DNA of 64,000 bases from an uncultured Clostridia bacterium (GCA_947584375.1 CANPWL010000002.1:62001-126000), one strand, 5' to 3'. Shown: positions 17,055 through 26,775, counted from the first letter of the stretch. The notes: generated from the sequence alone by a model not told the origin. Numbers and translations are program-made.

Positions 17055-17996
17055 TTGTCAAATCAACCTATTATTGTGGTCCTCGGACCGACTGCATCGG
17101 GCAAAACAGCATTGGCTGTTGAGTTGGCTAAGATTTATAACGGAGAAGTAGTCTCTGCTGATTCTATGCAAATTTATAAGGGTATGAATATACTAACTGC
17201 AAAGCCTAGTGTTTCAGAGATGCAAGGTATAAAGCATCATCTTATAGATTTTTTAGAACCGGAAAAAGATTTCAGTGTTGCAGATTATTTAAAATTGGCT
17301 AATAGGTCAATTGACGATATTGCCAAAAGGGGAAAGCTTCCCATATTAGCAGGGGGAACAGGACTCTATATTGATGCGCTTATTGACAATATCAAATTTG
17401 ATGATACAACAAAGGATAAGGTTTTTCGTGATAAGCTTTTTGATTTAGCTAAAGAAAAAGGAAATCATTATCTTTGGGAGAAACTTTTAGAGATTGATGA
17501 GCCCTCTGCGTTATCGATTCACGAAAATAATGTACCCAGAGTTATTAGAGCCTTAGAGGTATATGAAAAAACAGGGCAAAGACTTTCTGAACATAAAAAA
17601 CAAAGTCGTCTTGAGCAATCAAGATTTTGCCCGGCAATGATAGGTCTTACATTTTCGGATAGGCAAATTCTTTATGATAGAATTAATAAAAGAGTAGATA
17701 CTATGATTTCAAAAGGATTGGTATATGAAGCTGAGAAAATTTATAAAAACAAAGCATTAAATACTGCTCATCAGGCAATCGGATACAAAGAGCTTATACC
17801 GTACTTTTCGGGACAAGCTTCTCTTGAAGAATGTATTGAAAAAATCAAGCAGGAAACAAGACGATATGCGAAGCGCCAGTTGACTTGGTTCAGGCGTGAT
17901 GAACGAATATTTTGGATTGAAATTGACAAATACAAAAATTTTGTAGAAATTTTAGAAAAAATTAAAAAACATATAGCCAAATGTATAAATATGTGA
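17055..17996 (+). CDS. miaA: tRNA dimethylallyltransferase
   Basis: Transfers the isopentenyl group from DMAPP to A37 of tRNAs, creating the substrate of MiaB. The P-loop is GPTASGKT (11-18), followed by SADSMQIYKGM and AGGTGLY, all typical of the family. The length of 313 aa is normal. Start is TTG at 17055 with SD GAGGAG. It sits between mutL and hfq, the arrangement also seen in B. subtilis (mutS-mutL-...-miaA-hfq). The DMAPP it needs would come from the pathway begun by dxs, also encoded in this window. Confidence 0.96.
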   Translation: MSNQPIIVVLGPTASGKTALAVELAKIYNGEVVSADSMQIYKGMNILTAKPSVSEMQGIKHHLIDFLEPEKDFSVADYLKLANRSIDDIAKRGKLPILAGGTGLYIDALIDNIKFDDTTKDKVFRDKLFDLAKEKGNHYLWEKLLEIDEPSALSIHENNVPRVIRALEVYEKTGQRLSEHKKQSRLEQSRFCPAMIGLTFSDRQILYDRINKRVDTMISKGLVYEAEKIYKNKALNTAHQAIGYKELIPYFSGQASLEECIEKIKQETRRYAKRQLTWFRRDERIFWIEIDKYKNFVEILEKIKKHIAKCINM

Positions 17997-18123
17997 TATA
18001 ATAACTTTATAAAAATTATTAATATATTATTTATTCTATTATTTTTATTTAATCTAAGTCTAAAAATCTGTTTGTACAAATTAAAATACAAAATATATTA
18101 ACAGTAGTAAAGGAGATAATTAT

Positions 18124-18360
18124 ATGAACAAAGGAATGAATTTGCAAGATGTATTTTTAAATCAGGCAAGAAAAGAGAAAGTTCCTGTTACAATTTTTTT
18201 GGTGAATGGGTTTCAGTTTAAGGGATTGGTTCACGGATTTGACAGCTACATTGTTATTTTAGAATGTGACGGAAAGCAAAATGTTGTATATAAGCATGCA
18301 ATTTCAACAATAGTTCCTTCTAAAGCCATTAATTTACTTGATTCAAATAATGATAATTAA
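18124..18360 (+). CDS. hfq: RNA-binding protein Hfq
   Basis: Hexameric Sm-like RNA chaperone. The Sm1 region ([17 protein letters not shown]) and the Sm2 signature YKHAISTI are both present, with the core N- and C-terminal residues of the 78-aa Gram-positive form and no long C-terminal tail. SD AAAGGAG is well placed. The 127-nt gap after miaA is AT-rich and shows no clear promoter. A membrane-fusion-like gene follows after 16 nt. Confidence 0.96.
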   Translation: MNKGMNLQDVFLNQARKEKVPVTIFLVNGFQFKGLVHGFDSYIVILECDGKQNVVYKHAISTIVPSKAINLLDSNNDN

Positions 18361-18376
18361 ATTGGGGTTTTGAAAA

Positions 18377-19612
18377 ATGAATTCAATTACAGTTAAAGTT
18401 TTAGGAGTTGCTTTATCTGTTTTCATTTTGATAATGGTAGGCAGTCAGATGGTTTTTATGATAAATAATTCACATGAAACTGAAGAGGCTGTTCTTTATA
18501 CTGTCAATGAAAATATAACATTCAAGGGAATGTTTTTGCGTGATGAGAGGGTCATAAAATATAATAATACAACTGGCGGTGTAGTAAATTACTTATATGA
18601 TGACGGTCTAAAGGTTTCTGAATTTTCAGACATTGCAAAGGTTTACAGCAATGAAGAACAAATTTATTACAGAAACAGATTGTCACGTCTCAGAAGTCTT
18701 TTATCTGATTTAAGAAGAGCGCAAAGTCCCGGCACAACAAATTATGTACAGGCAGAAACACTTAGAAATAAAATTCAAGATTCTTATCTTAGTGTAACAA
18801 ATATGATTCAAAAGAAAGACTATTCTTCTGTGAGATCTGAAAGTGATGATTTACTGTACACAATGAATATATATAATATAGTTACAGGTAATATTAATAA
18901 TTTTAAGCCTGCAATTAAGCAACTTAAAACAGAAATAAATGAATTGAAGTCCAAAATAGAAGATCCTGTTGACAGTATAAAAGTCAACAGTTCCGGATAT
19001 TTTGTAAAGTTTGTTGATGGTTATGAGTCCTCGGTTTCATTCAATGACTTAGAAAATATGTCAACAGATGAGTTGAAAAAGCTGTTTGATATAAAGCCTA
19101 AGACCACAGAAAATGTTGTAGGAAAACTTTTAAAAAGCTATGAATGGAAATTTCTCGGTATAATAAAAAATACAAATAAATTCCTGATAAACGACGGATT
19201 GGCAATTAGATTTAATTCTTCAAATAAAATATATGATGTTACTGTTGACAGTATTAAACCGATAGATGGTACAGATAACAGTATAGTAATTTTAAGCTGC
19301 AATGAACTTGATGAAGCGGTATTAAATAACAGATTTGATAATGCAGAATTGATATTTGACGAGTATACCGGAATTAAAGTTCCAAGAGAAGCTATAAGAT
19401 TTCAGGGAAGACAAAAGGGCGCTTATGTAATGCTTGGACAGCAAATTACATTTAAAAAAATTGATGTCATTTACGAAGGCGACGATTATGTACTGTCGAA
19501 GAACACTTCAGATGACAGTTATCTTCTTTTATACGATCAAATTTTACTAGAGGGGGTTAGTGCTGATGAAGTCTCTTCAGGAACAGCAACCGACTCAGCA
19601 GATTCAGGATAA
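18377..19612 (+). CDS. HlyD-family membrane-fusion-like protein
   Basis: A single N-terminal membrane segment (~residues 7-28, VLGVALSVFILIMVGSQMVF) precedes a large extracytoplasmic region. That region has a biotinyl-lipoyl-like beta segment, a coiled-coil stretch rich in Lys, Glu and Leu (~100-195), and a C-terminal beta domain (GIKVPREAIRFQGRQKGAYV) like HlyD/RND adaptor proteins. The length is 411 aa. SD GGGG lies 9-12 nt before the ATG. No transporter gene is adjacent. It stands just before yggS-sepF, and related genes often occur in this division cluster in Clostridia, so a role in envelope assembly is possible but unproven. Confidence 0.75.
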   Translation: MNSITVKVLGVALSVFILIMVGSQMVFMINNSHETEEAVLYTVNENITFKGMFLRDERVIKYNNTTGGVVNYLYDDGLKVSEFSDIAKVYSNEEQIYYRNRLSRLRSLLSDLRRAQSPGTTNYVQAETLRNKIQDSYLSVTNMIQKKDYSSVRSESDDLLYTMNIYNIVTGNINNFKPAIKQLKTEINELKSKIEDPVDSIKVNSSGYFVKFVDGYESSVSFNDLENMSTDELKKLFDIKPKTTENVVGKLLKSYEWKFLGIIKNTNKFLINDGLAIRFNSSNKIYDVTVDSIKPIDGTDNSIVILSCNELDEAVLNNRFDNAELIFDEYTGIKVPREAIRFQGRQKGAYVMLGQQITFKKIDVIYEGDDYVLSKNTSDDSYLLLYDQILLEGVSADEVSSGTATDSADSG

Positions 19613-20303
19613 AAAATTTGAATATTTAGTTGAAAATTATAAAGAAATATGTTATAATATAAAAGATAGTAAGTCTAAATATAGAGATGCAGAAGATAAT
19701 ATACGAATTATGGCAGTAACAAAGACTGTTGATCCTATGCTTATTAACTTTGCTATTGATCAAGGAATTGATTTGCTTGGTGAAAACAGAGTGCAGGAAT
19801 TTCTTTCAAAGAAAGATTTATATAAGCCTTGTGAAGTACAGTTTATTGGACATCTGCAAACCAATAAGGTTAAGTATATTATAAACGATGTATCTCAGAT
19901 ACAATCGGTTGACAGTTTTAAACTGGCTGCCGAGATTGACAGACAGGCTAAGAAAAACAAAAAAACCATGGATATTCTTATTGAAGTTAATATTGGTGAT
20001 GAATTATCGAAAAGCGGTATTTCAAAAAATGATGTTTTGGAGCTTGCAAAGAGAATTTCCGAACTTGAAAATGTCAGAATAAACGGTTTGATGGCTATTC
20101 CGCCAATAAATGCTGATGACTGTATCTATGGCAATTTGCAGGAACTTTTTAAAGAAATAGGACAAAAGAAATTAAATCGTATCAACATGAATGTACTGTC
20201 GGTTGGTATGTCAGGAGATTACAAAAAAGCCGTCCAATACGGTTCTAATCTCGTGAGAATAGGAACTAAGCTCTTCGGAGCAAGAAAATATTTGGAGGTA
20301 TAA
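19566..20303 (+). CDS. yggS: YggS family pyridoxal 5'-phosphate homeostasis protein
   Basis: A single-domain TIM-barrel PLP-binding protein related to alanine racemase. It buffers PLP and influences amino acid metabolism rather than acting as an enzyme. The PLP lysine lies in MAVTKTV. The conserved segments GENRVQEF, FIGHLQTNKVKY, IEVNIG and SVGMSGDY are all present. In-frame starts are GTG at 19560 and ATG at 19566. The SD AGAGGGGG favours the ATG, giving 245 aa. It overlaps the 3' end of the HlyD-like gene by 47 nt and lies 2 nt before sepF. It is called ylmE in B. subtilis, where it has the same neighbours. Confidence 0.93.
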   Translation: MKSLQEQQPTQQIQDKKFEYLVENYKEICYNIKDSKSKYRDAEDNIRIMAVTKTVDPMLINFAIDQGIDLLGENRVQEFLSKKDLYKPCEVQFIGHLQTNKVKYIINDVSQIQSVDSFKLAAEIDRQAKKNKKTMDILIEVNIGDELSKSGISKNDVLELAKRISELENVRINGLMAIPPINADDCIYGNLQELFKEIGQKKLNRINMNVLSVGMSGDYKKAVQYGSNLVRIGTKLFGARKYLEV

Positions 20304-20305
20304 AA

Positions 20306-20728
20306 ATGAGTGTTATGCAAAACTTCAAAAACCTGTTTATTGGAAGCGATGAAACAGCAGGAGATTATGAGACGATTTATGAAAGAGGAGACATGACAGA
20401 AGAAGAAATCAGAGACAGAAGAAACAGAGAAGTGAAAATCGCTGCAACAACTACTTTGCAGATCGTTCTTGCAAGACCAACAGACTTTTCCGAGGTTAAA
20501 GCAATCGGTGATGATTTAAACGATCAAAAAACTGTTTTGCTCAATCTTGAAACAGTAAGAAGTGAGGATGCTAAAAGAATTCTTGATTTTTTATCAGGTG
20601 TTGCATATGCAAACGGTGCTGATATTAAGATGATGGCACAAAAGACATTTGCTATTATGCCTAAGAATGTAGGGTTCTCAGGTGTTGATTTAATGAGTGA
20701 ATTAGAAAATAACGGGTATAGCTTTTAA
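20306..20728 (+). CDS. sepF: cell division protein SepF
   Basis: Binds FtsZ at the membrane and organises Z-ring filaments into bundles. The N-terminal ~15 residues form an amphipathic membrane-binding helix. An acidic linker (YETIYERGDMTEEE) and the C-terminal SepF fold with ARPTDFSEVKAI and FLSGVAYANGADI follow. The length of 140 aa is typical. SD TTGGAGG stands 7 nt before the ATG. Its last base overlaps the ylmH start codon, so the two are coupled. ylmG, usually between sepF and ylmH, is absent. Confidence 0.95.
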   Translation: MSVMQNFKNLFIGSDETAGDYETIYERGDMTEEEIRDRRNREVKIAATTTLQIVLARPTDFSEVKAIGDDLNDQKTVLLNLETVRSEDAKRILDFLSGVAYANGADIKMMAQKTFAIMPKNVGFSGVDLMSELENNGYSF

Positions 20729-21513
20729 TGAAGGAGTTTAACTTCTCCTTTTTAAAAAATTTATCCAAACAGGATTATTTGCTTGTCAATAAAATTGCTG
20801 ATTGGGTGAGTCTAGCTGAAGAAAAGTATACTAAAAAATTTTCTTTCTTTCTTGATGGACGTCAATCAAAAATAGCAAAACAGGTTGTTAATGCTTTAAA
20901 ATTTGATAATTATAGGTTTTTTGGCGGATACGAAAATGCCCAAAGACTTTTACTAGGAGTGTTTCCTCCGTATAGTGAGATAAATGATAGTGATTTCCCT
21001 GTGAAAGGATTAACCTTTACATACAGAAAATGTGATTTATTGACGCATCGTGACGTTCTTGGGAGTTTGATGTCGTTAAATATTTCAAGGGAATGTTTAG
21101 GCGATATAATCATTTCAGATGGAATGACTATTGTCTTTACTGTTGACAAAATATTACCTTTAATACTTGAAAATGTACACAAAATTGGTAAAATTGGTGT
21201 AAAAGCAGAAGTCGGATTTGATTTATCAGATGTTTCTTTGGAACAGAAGTTTACTGAAATCAGCGGTACAGCAGCATCTTTACGGGCTGACAGTGTTATT
21301 GCGTTAGCTATAAACAAAAGCAGAGAAAAGGCTTCCGCCTTGATTAAATCCGGCGGAGTTTTTATTGATTACGAAGAAGTGTTCTCTCCAAGTGTTTTGA
21401 TGTGTGAAGGTGTTGGCTTTTCTATCAGAGGATACGGAAAATTTATATTAAGTTCGGTTAATGGACTGTCAAGGAAAAATCGTTTACATATAACGATAAA
21501 AAAATATGATTAA
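20728..21513 (+). CDS. ylmH: YlmH-type S4-domain RNA-binding protein
   Basis: In B. subtilis YlmH acts in rescue of stalled large ribosomal subunits. The N-terminal part has the family segment FFLDGRQSKIAKQV and GGYENAQRLLLGVFPPY. The C-terminal S4 domain (~180-250) includes SLRADSVIALAINKSREKA. The length of 261 aa is usual. The ATG overlaps the sepF stop codon by one base, so translation is likely by re-initiation. It sits between sepF and divIVA as in other Firmicutes. Confidence 0.92.
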   Translation: MKEFNFSFLKNLSKQDYLLVNKIADWVSLAEEKYTKKFSFFLDGRQSKIAKQVVNALKFDNYRFFGGYENAQRLLLGVFPPYSEINDSDFPVKGLTFTYRKCDLLTHRDVLGSLMSLNISRECLGDIIISDGMTIVFTVDKILPLILENVHKIGKIGVKAEVGFDLSDVSLEQKFTEISGTAASLRADSVIALAINKSREKASALIKSGGVFIDYEEVFSPSVLMCEGVGFSIRGYGKFILSSVNGLSRKNRLHITIKKYD

Positions 21514-21533
21514 TATATCTGGGAGGCAATATT

Positions 21534-22274
21534 ATGATAAATCCAAATGATATAGCTGAAAAAACCTTTGAAAAAGCTACATTCGGCTATAAGTCGGAAG
21601 ATGTTGACGAATATCTTCTGGGTCTTTCAAAGGTTTTTGCCGATGTAGTTGCTCAAAATCAGGAAAGCGAAGCAAAAATCATTAAACTTGTTGAAAAAAT
21701 CAATGAGTACAGAAGTGATGAAGACGCTATAAAAGAGGCTTTGCTTGGTGCACAAAAGCAAGGTCACAAGATAATTTCAGACGCTAAGGCTGAAGCGGAG
21801 GCAATTCTTAATAAGGCTCGTGAGGAGCAGGAGATTGTTTCACGTCAGAGTGCTGAAGAGTGCGACAGGATTGTTCGTGAACATAAAGCTAAATGTGAAA
21901 CTTTGATTAGAGAGAATACTGAAAAAACCGAATATAGAATCAAATCATCTAAAATCCAAAGTGAGCAGGAGGCTGAAAATCTTGCTAAATTAAAGGTTGA
22001 GGTAACAAGGTTTAAGGCTCAGCTTACTGAATTATATAACAAGCAGTTAAAGCTTATAATGGAGCTTCCTGAAATATCTGAGGATGAAGTTGAGCAGATT
22101 ATTGCTGAAAAAGAAGCCAGAGAAAAGAAGCTAGAAGAAAGCAAGGCTATAATAGATAAGGCGCAGGAGATTGCGTCTCAGAGCAGCGCACAGGATAATT
22201 TTCATTATGAGGGAAATAAATATACTCCTGATGAAAGTCATTACGGAGATTTGAAATTTGGAAAAAACAATTAA
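21534..22274 (+). CDS. divIVA: DivIVA domain-containing cell division protein
   Basis: A coiled-coil polar scaffold that senses curved membranes and recruits partners. The N-terminal motif (INPNDIAEKTFEKATFGY, then VDEYL) is the membrane-binding DivIVA signature. Most of residues 30-200 are predicted coiled coil, rich in Glu, Lys and Ala. The length is 246 aa, somewhat longer than B. subtilis DivIVA, with a polar C-terminal tail. SD GGGAGG precedes the ATG. It lies between ylmH and ileS, a conserved order. Confidence 0.94.
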   Translation: MINPNDIAEKTFEKATFGYKSEDVDEYLLGLSKVFADVVAQNQESEAKIIKLVEKINEYRSDEDAIKEALLGAQKQGHKIISDAKAEAEAILNKAREEQEIVSRQSAEECDRIVREHKAKCETLIRENTEKTEYRIKSSKIQSEQEAENLAKLKVEVTRFKAQLTELYNKQLKLIMELPEISEDEVEQIIAEKEAREKKLEESKAIIDKAQEIASQSSAQDNFHYEGNKYTPDESHYGDLKFGKNN

Positions 22275-22296
22275 TTGCTAAGGAGACTTTTTATAA

Positions 22297-25092
22297 ATGC
22301 CACAGGACTATAACACTTCATTAAATTTACCTAAAACTGAATTTCCCATGAGAGGAAATCTCCCAAAACGCGAGCCGGAAATGCTTAAAAAGTGGGATGA
22401 AGAAAAGCTTTATGAAGATATTATAAAGAGAAATGAAGGTAAGCCGAATTACACTTTGCACGACGGACCTCCATACGCTAACGGTGATATTCACCTAGGG
22501 ACAGCATTGAACAAAGTGCTGAAAGATATTATTGTAAAATATAAGAATATGAGCGGATATCGTTCACACTATGTTCCGGGCTGGGATACACACGGACTTC
22601 CTATTGAATTAAAAGCAATGAAATCTATCGGAGTAGAAAATGGAGCAATCCCGCCTGTTGAATTAAGACAGCATTGTAAGGATTTTGCCTTGTCTTTTAT
22701 GGAAAATCAAAAAAAGCAATTTAAAAGACTCGGAGTTTTAGGAGATTTTGATGATCCTTATCTTACCTTAAAGCCGGAGTTTGAAGCAAGAGAAGTTGAA
22801 GTCTTTGGTGAGTTTGCCAAAAAAGGATATGTATATAAGGGATTAAAGCCTGTCTATTGGTGTCCTGAATGTCAAACTGCTTTGGCAGAGGCTGAAATTG
22901 AGTATTCAGATGATCCATGTCAGTCTATATACGTGAAGTTTAAGGTTTCTGATGATAAAGGAATATTCACTCAAAAGGGAATAGATATAAATAAAACATT
23001 TTTTGTTATTTGGACAACTACAACATGGACACTTCCGGGTAACTTGGCTATTTGCCTTGGACCTAATTATGACTACGCTGTTGTTGAGGCAGACAATGGC
23101 GAAAATTATGTAATGGCAGAATACCTTGTTCCTGTAACTATGCAGGCTGCAGGAATTGAAAAGTATAAGGTCATAGCAAGATTCTTAGGAAGTGATTTGG
23201 AGGGAATCAAAACCGAGCATCCGTTTATGAACAGACCGTCCCCGATTATTCTTGGTGACCATGTTACATTGGAAAGCGGTACAGGTTGCGTTCACACAGC
23301 TCCCGGATATGGTGTTGATGACTTTGAAGTATGTAAAAAATATGATGATATAGGAATAGTTGTCGGAGTTGACGGAAAGGGAATTTTAACAAAAGACTCA
23401 GGAATGTTTGAGGGTCTGACAACGGACAATGCTAACAAGGTAATTGCAGAGCATTTAAAGAAAACAGGTGCTTTGTTTGCTGTGGTGGACATTGAGCACC
23501 AGTATCCCCATTGCTGGAGATGTAAGTCTCCTATTCTTTTCAGAGCTACCGAACAGTGGTTCTGTTCTGTTAAGAACTTCAAGGATGAAACCGTTAAAGC
23601 GATTGAAGATGTCGAGTGGATCCCGAAATGGGGAGAGGACAGAATTAAAGGAATGGTGCAGGATCGTTCTGACTGGTGTATTTCCAGACAAAGAACGTGG
23701 GGTGTTCCTATTCCGGTTGTTTATTGTAAGGATTGCGGAAAACCTATCTGTAATGATGAAACAATTAGGGCAATTTCAAATTTGTTCAGAACTGAAGGTT
23801 CGGATGCCTGGTATATAAAAGATGCTAAGGATTTCATTCCTGAAAGTGTAAAATGTGAGTGCGGATGTTCTGAATTTGTAAAGGAAATGGATATCTTAGA
23901 TGTATGGTTTGACAGCGGAGTTACACATAAAGCTGTTTTAGAGGAAAGAGATGACCTAAACGCTCCTGCCGACTTATACCTTGAAGGTGCTGACCAATAC
24001 AGAGGTTGGTTTCAGTCGTCATTATTGACATCTGTTGTCTGCAACGGTGAAGCTCCATATAAGACAGTATGTACTCACGGTTGGGTTGTTGACGGTCAGG
24101 GAAAAACTATGCACAAATCTCTAGGAAACGGTATTGAACCGTCTGAAATTACAGATAAATACGGATCTGATATTTTAAGACTGTGGGTAGCCTCAAGCGA
24201 CTATCACTCAGATATAAGAATTTCTAATGAGATTCTTGCACAGCTTTCTGATGCCTATAAGAAGATAAGAAATACTGCAAGATTTATTTTAGGTAATTTA
24301 TCAAACGCCGATAGCTTTAATATTGATAAGGACGGCGTTTCAGACGATGAATTATTTGAGCTTGATAAATGGGCATTAGCAAAGCTTGACGAACTTATTG
24401 ACAAAGTTAATGCTGCATACAACGCTTTTGATTATCATATTGTATTTCACGCAATTCACAATTTCTGTGTAATTGATATGTCTAACTTTTATCTTGATAT
24501 TATAAAAGACAGGTTGTATTGTGATGATGTAAATTCTATTTCAAGAAAAGCGGCGCAGACGGCAATGTATAGAATTCTTAGTGCTATTACCAGACTTATT
24601 GCACCGATTATGTCGTTTACAGCGGATGAGATATGGGGCTATATCCCACATTCGTCAAGTGATAATCCAAAGAGTGTATTTTTAAATGATATGCCTGATA
24701 AATCCGGCATTAATATTGACGCTGATTTTACTGCTAAGTGGGATTTGATTGTCGCACTAAGAGAGGATGTTAAGAAAGCACTTGAAATAAAAAGAGCAGA
24801 TAAGATTATTGGTAAATCTTTAGAAGCTGACGTTATTTTATATGCAGATGGAGATATAAAAAAGGCTATTTCTGAATTTGTAGATGAACTTCCTGAAACT
24901 TTTATTGTTTCAAAAGTTGAGCTTAAAGACGGTAATGGTGAATTTAAGGGCGATCTTAATGATGTAACGATTGACGTAATAAAAGCAACAGGTGAAAAAT
25001 GTGAAAGATGTTGGAAGTTTTCAAATACCGTCGGAACACATGACGATCATCCTACACTTTGTGACAGATGTTACAATGTTATTTCTAAATAA
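22297..25092 (+). CDS. ileS: isoleucyl-tRNA synthetase
   Basis: A class I synthetase charging tRNA-Ile, with a CP1 editing domain that removes misactivated valine. The HIGH motif is in DGPPYANGDIHLGTALNKV. The KMSKS equivalent is MHKSLGN within GKTMHKSLGN. The editing domain contains TTTTWTLPGNLAI and GTGCVHTAPGYG. A C-terminal zinc finger has CERCWKF and CDRCYNV. The 931-aa length is the bacterial form. SD AAGGAG. No T-box precedes it, so it is transcribed with the division cluster. Confidence 0.97.
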   Translation: MPQDYNTSLNLPKTEFPMRGNLPKREPEMLKKWDEEKLYEDIIKRNEGKPNYTLHDGPPYANGDIHLGTALNKVLKDIIVKYKNMSGYRSHYVPGWDTHGLPIELKAMKSIGVENGAIPPVELRQHCKDFALSFMENQKKQFKRLGVLGDFDDPYLTLKPEFEAREVEVFGEFAKKGYVYKGLKPVYWCPECQTALAEAEIEYSDDPCQSIYVKFKVSDDKGIFTQKGIDINKTFFVIWTTTTWTLPGNLAICLGPNYDYAVVEADNGENYVMAEYLVPVTMQAAGIEKYKVIARFLGSDLEGIKTEHPFMNRPSPIILGDHVTLESGTGCVHTAPGYGVDDFEVCKKYDDIGIVVGVDGKGILTKDSGMFEGLTTDNANKVIAEHLKKTGALFAVVDIEHQYPHCWRCKSPILFRATEQWFCSVKNFKDETVKAIEDVEWIPKWGEDRIKGMVQDRSDWCISRQRTWGVPIPVVYCKDCGKPICNDETIRAISNLFRTEGSDAWYIKDAKDFIPESVKCECGCSEFVKEMDILDVWFDSGVTHKAVLEERDDLNAPADLYLEGADQYRGWFQSSLLTSVVCNGEAPYKTVCTHGWVVDGQGKTMHKSLGNGIEPSEITDKYGSDILRLWVASSDYHSDIRISNEILAQLSDAYKKIRNTARFILGNLSNADSFNIDKDGVSDDELFELDKWALAKLDELIDKVNAAYNAFDYHIVFHAIHNFCVIDMSNFYLDIIKDRLYCDDVNSISRKAAQTAMYRILSAITRLIAPIMSFTADEIWGYIPHSSSDNPKSVFLNDMPDKSGINIDADFTAKWDLIVALREDVKKALEIKRADKIIGKSLEADVILYADGDIKKAISEFVDELPETFIVSKVELKDGNGEFKGDLNDVTIDVIKATGEKCERCWKFSNTVGTHDDHPTLCDRCYNVISK

Positions 25093-25101
25093 TAATTATT
25101 T

Positions 25102-25140
25102 GCGTAAGTTGTCAGATTATTTTGACAACTTATGTTTTAT
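25102..25140 (+). terminator. terminator-like hairpin after ileS
   Basis: TAAGTTGTCA (25105-25114) pairs perfectly with TGACAACTTA (25123-25132) around an 8-nt loop. The tail TGTTTTATT is a mediocre U-tract. Confidence 0.7.
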
Positions 25141-25149
25141 TAAAATTAT

Positions 25150-25176
25150 TTGTGAATATTTGACTTTATGTATAAT
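25150..25176 (+). promoter_or_regulatory. possible sigma-A promoter upstream of lspA
   Basis: A perfect TATAAT at 25171-25176 with TTGTGA (25150-25155) upstream at a short 15-bp spacer. Spacing is sub-optimal, but the element follows the ileS hairpin and precedes lspA by 80 nt. Confidence 0.45.
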
Positions 25177-25255
25177 TTATTCCTATAAGGACATAAATTA
25201 TCAAATTTATAACAGATTGTGATTTATGTTATTTCAATTTAGAATGGAGCTTTAA

Positions 25256-25879
25256 ATGATTTTCATATCGCTTATACTGGTTGTTTTACTTGTTTTGACA
25301 GATCAGGCTATTAAATATTTTGTTATTTCAGATATTGATTTGTATGAAACATTTTATACTTTCAAAATCGGAGGACATGACCTGTTCAGTATAACTCACG
25401 TCAGAAATAAGGGTGCGGCATGGAGTATTTTAGAGGGTAAAACTGTTTTACTTATTGTCATTGCCGCTATTGCAATTTTTCTTGTTTTATTTCTAATTGC
25501 GTCAGGGCGTTTTAAGCTGAAATTTGAAGTTGTTATGCTGTCATTTATTATGGCAGGAGGAATAGGAAACCTTATAGATCGAATAAAATACAAAGAGGTC
25601 ATTGATTATATTCGCACAGACTTTTTAGATTTTCCGATATTTAATTTTGCTGATATATGTGTTGTGGTCGGTGCAATCGGATTCTGTATTTCATATTTGT
25701 TTATTGAAACAATTAAAAATCGTAAAAAACGTGCTGTTGTGTTAGGAGCTTTAGGAGATACAGAAAGTGAAGTTGTAAATTCAAATGAAGTAGATATACT
25801 TACAGAACTGTCTGCCGTGTCTGATGAAGAAACAATCGTCAGTGAGAATTCTGAGGATAACAAAAATGAAAAATCTTAA
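25256..25879 (+). CDS. lspA: lipoprotein signal peptidase (signal peptidase II)
   Basis: An aspartic membrane protease that removes signal peptides from diacylglyceryl-modified prolipoproteins. Four hydrophobic segments are visible. The catalytic aspartates are Asp108 in GNLIDRI and Asp133 in FNFADI, and the conserved RNKGAAWS is at ~50-57. At 207 aa it carries a ~50-residue acidic C-terminal tail not usual for LspA (typically ~160 aa). SD ATGGAG. The 3' end overlaps the start of the pseudouridine synthase gene by 14 nt. The order ileS-lspA-rluD is common. Confidence 0.95.
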   Translation: MIFISLILVVLLVLTDQAIKYFVISDIDLYETFYTFKIGGHDLFSITHVRNKGAAWSILEGKTVLLIVIAAIAIFLVLFLIASGRFKLKFEVVMLSFIMAGGIGNLIDRIKYKEVIDYIRTDFLDFPIFNFADICVVVGAIGFCISYLFIETIKNRKKRAVVLGALGDTESEVVNSNEVDILTELSAVSDEETIVSENSEDNKNEKS

Positions 25880-26771
25880 GCTTTATGTTTCTAATGAAAC
25901 TTCAGGTGTTAGAATTGATAAATGGCTGTCAGAAAATATAGATGAATTATCAAGAGCTTCAGTTCAAAAGCTTCTCAAAGATAATAATATTCTTATTAAC
26001 TCTAAAGCTGTGAATAAGAATTATAAGCTGCGAACTGGTGATGTAATAGATATAAACATTCCTGAACCCATTGAACTTGATGCGCATCCGCAAAATATTC
26101 CTATTGACATTGTATATGAAGATAATGATTTGCTGGTTGTAAATAAACCAAAGGGTATGGTCGTTCATCCGGCGGCAGGAAATCCTGACGGCACTCTTGT
26201 AAATGCTCTTTTGTATCATTGTAAAGGACGTCTTTCAAGCATTAACGGAGTAATAAGACCGGGTATTGTGCATAGAATAGATAAATATACAAGCGGTCTT
26301 TTAATTGTAGCCAAAACGGATAAAGCACATACGAATTTGGCTGCACAGATCAAGGAACATTCATTTACCAGAGAATACATGGGAGTAGTATGCGGGCGAA
26401 TGAATATTGAAGATGGGACGGTAGATGCTCCTATCGGCAGACATAAGCTTAATCGAAAAAAGATGACAGTTACTGATACTAATTCGAAGAATGCAATTAC
26501 TCATTATAAGGTTTTAGAGACTTTTGATAAATACTCATTACTTAATTTTACACTTGAAACAGGAAGAACTCATCAGATAAGAGTTCACATGTCATACATA
26601 GGACATCCTATTTTAGGTGATGATGTGTATGGTAAGGCTTTTAAAGGAATAGACGGGCAATGCCTTCACGCTAAAAAGATAGGGTTTGTTCACCCATCAA
26701 CAGGGGAGTATATGGAATTTGACAGCGAACTTCCTGAATATTTTTTAAAAATACTGAAAAAGGTAAGATAA
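25866..26771 (+). CDS. rluD: RluA/RluD family pseudouridine synthase
   Basis: Isomerises uridine to pseudouridine in rRNA; the exact target (RluD-like 23S sites) is not certain from sequence. An N-terminal S4 domain (~12-75) is followed by the catalytic domain with GIVHRIDKYTSGLL, whose Asp is the nucleophile, and by LETGRTHQIRVH. The open frame extends to an ATG at 25824, but that lies well inside lspA. The ATG at 25866 (MKNLKLYV) has SD GAGGA and gives ~301 aa, the normal size. It overlaps lspA by 14 nt. Confidence 0.92.
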   Translation: MKNLKLYVSNETSGVRIDKWLSENIDELSRASVQKLLKDNNILINSKAVNKNYKLRTGDVIDINIPEPIELDAHPQNIPIDIVYEDNDLLVVNKPKGMVVHPAAGNPDGTLVNALLYHCKGRLSSINGVIRPGIVHRIDKYTSGLLIVAKTDKAHTNLAAQIKEHSFTREYMGVVCGRMNIEDGTVDAPIGRHKLNRKKMTVTDTNSKNAITHYKVLETFDKYSLLNFTLETGRTHQIRVHMSYIGHPILGDDVYGKAFKGIDGQCLHAKKIGFVHPSTGEYMEFDSELPEYFLKILKKVR

Positions 26772-26775
26772 ATAT

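Noticed and set aside
25824-25865. rluD start at ATG 25824
   Set aside because: It would overlap lspA by 56 nt and add 14 residues not typical of the family. ATG 25866 has an SD and a normal N-terminus.
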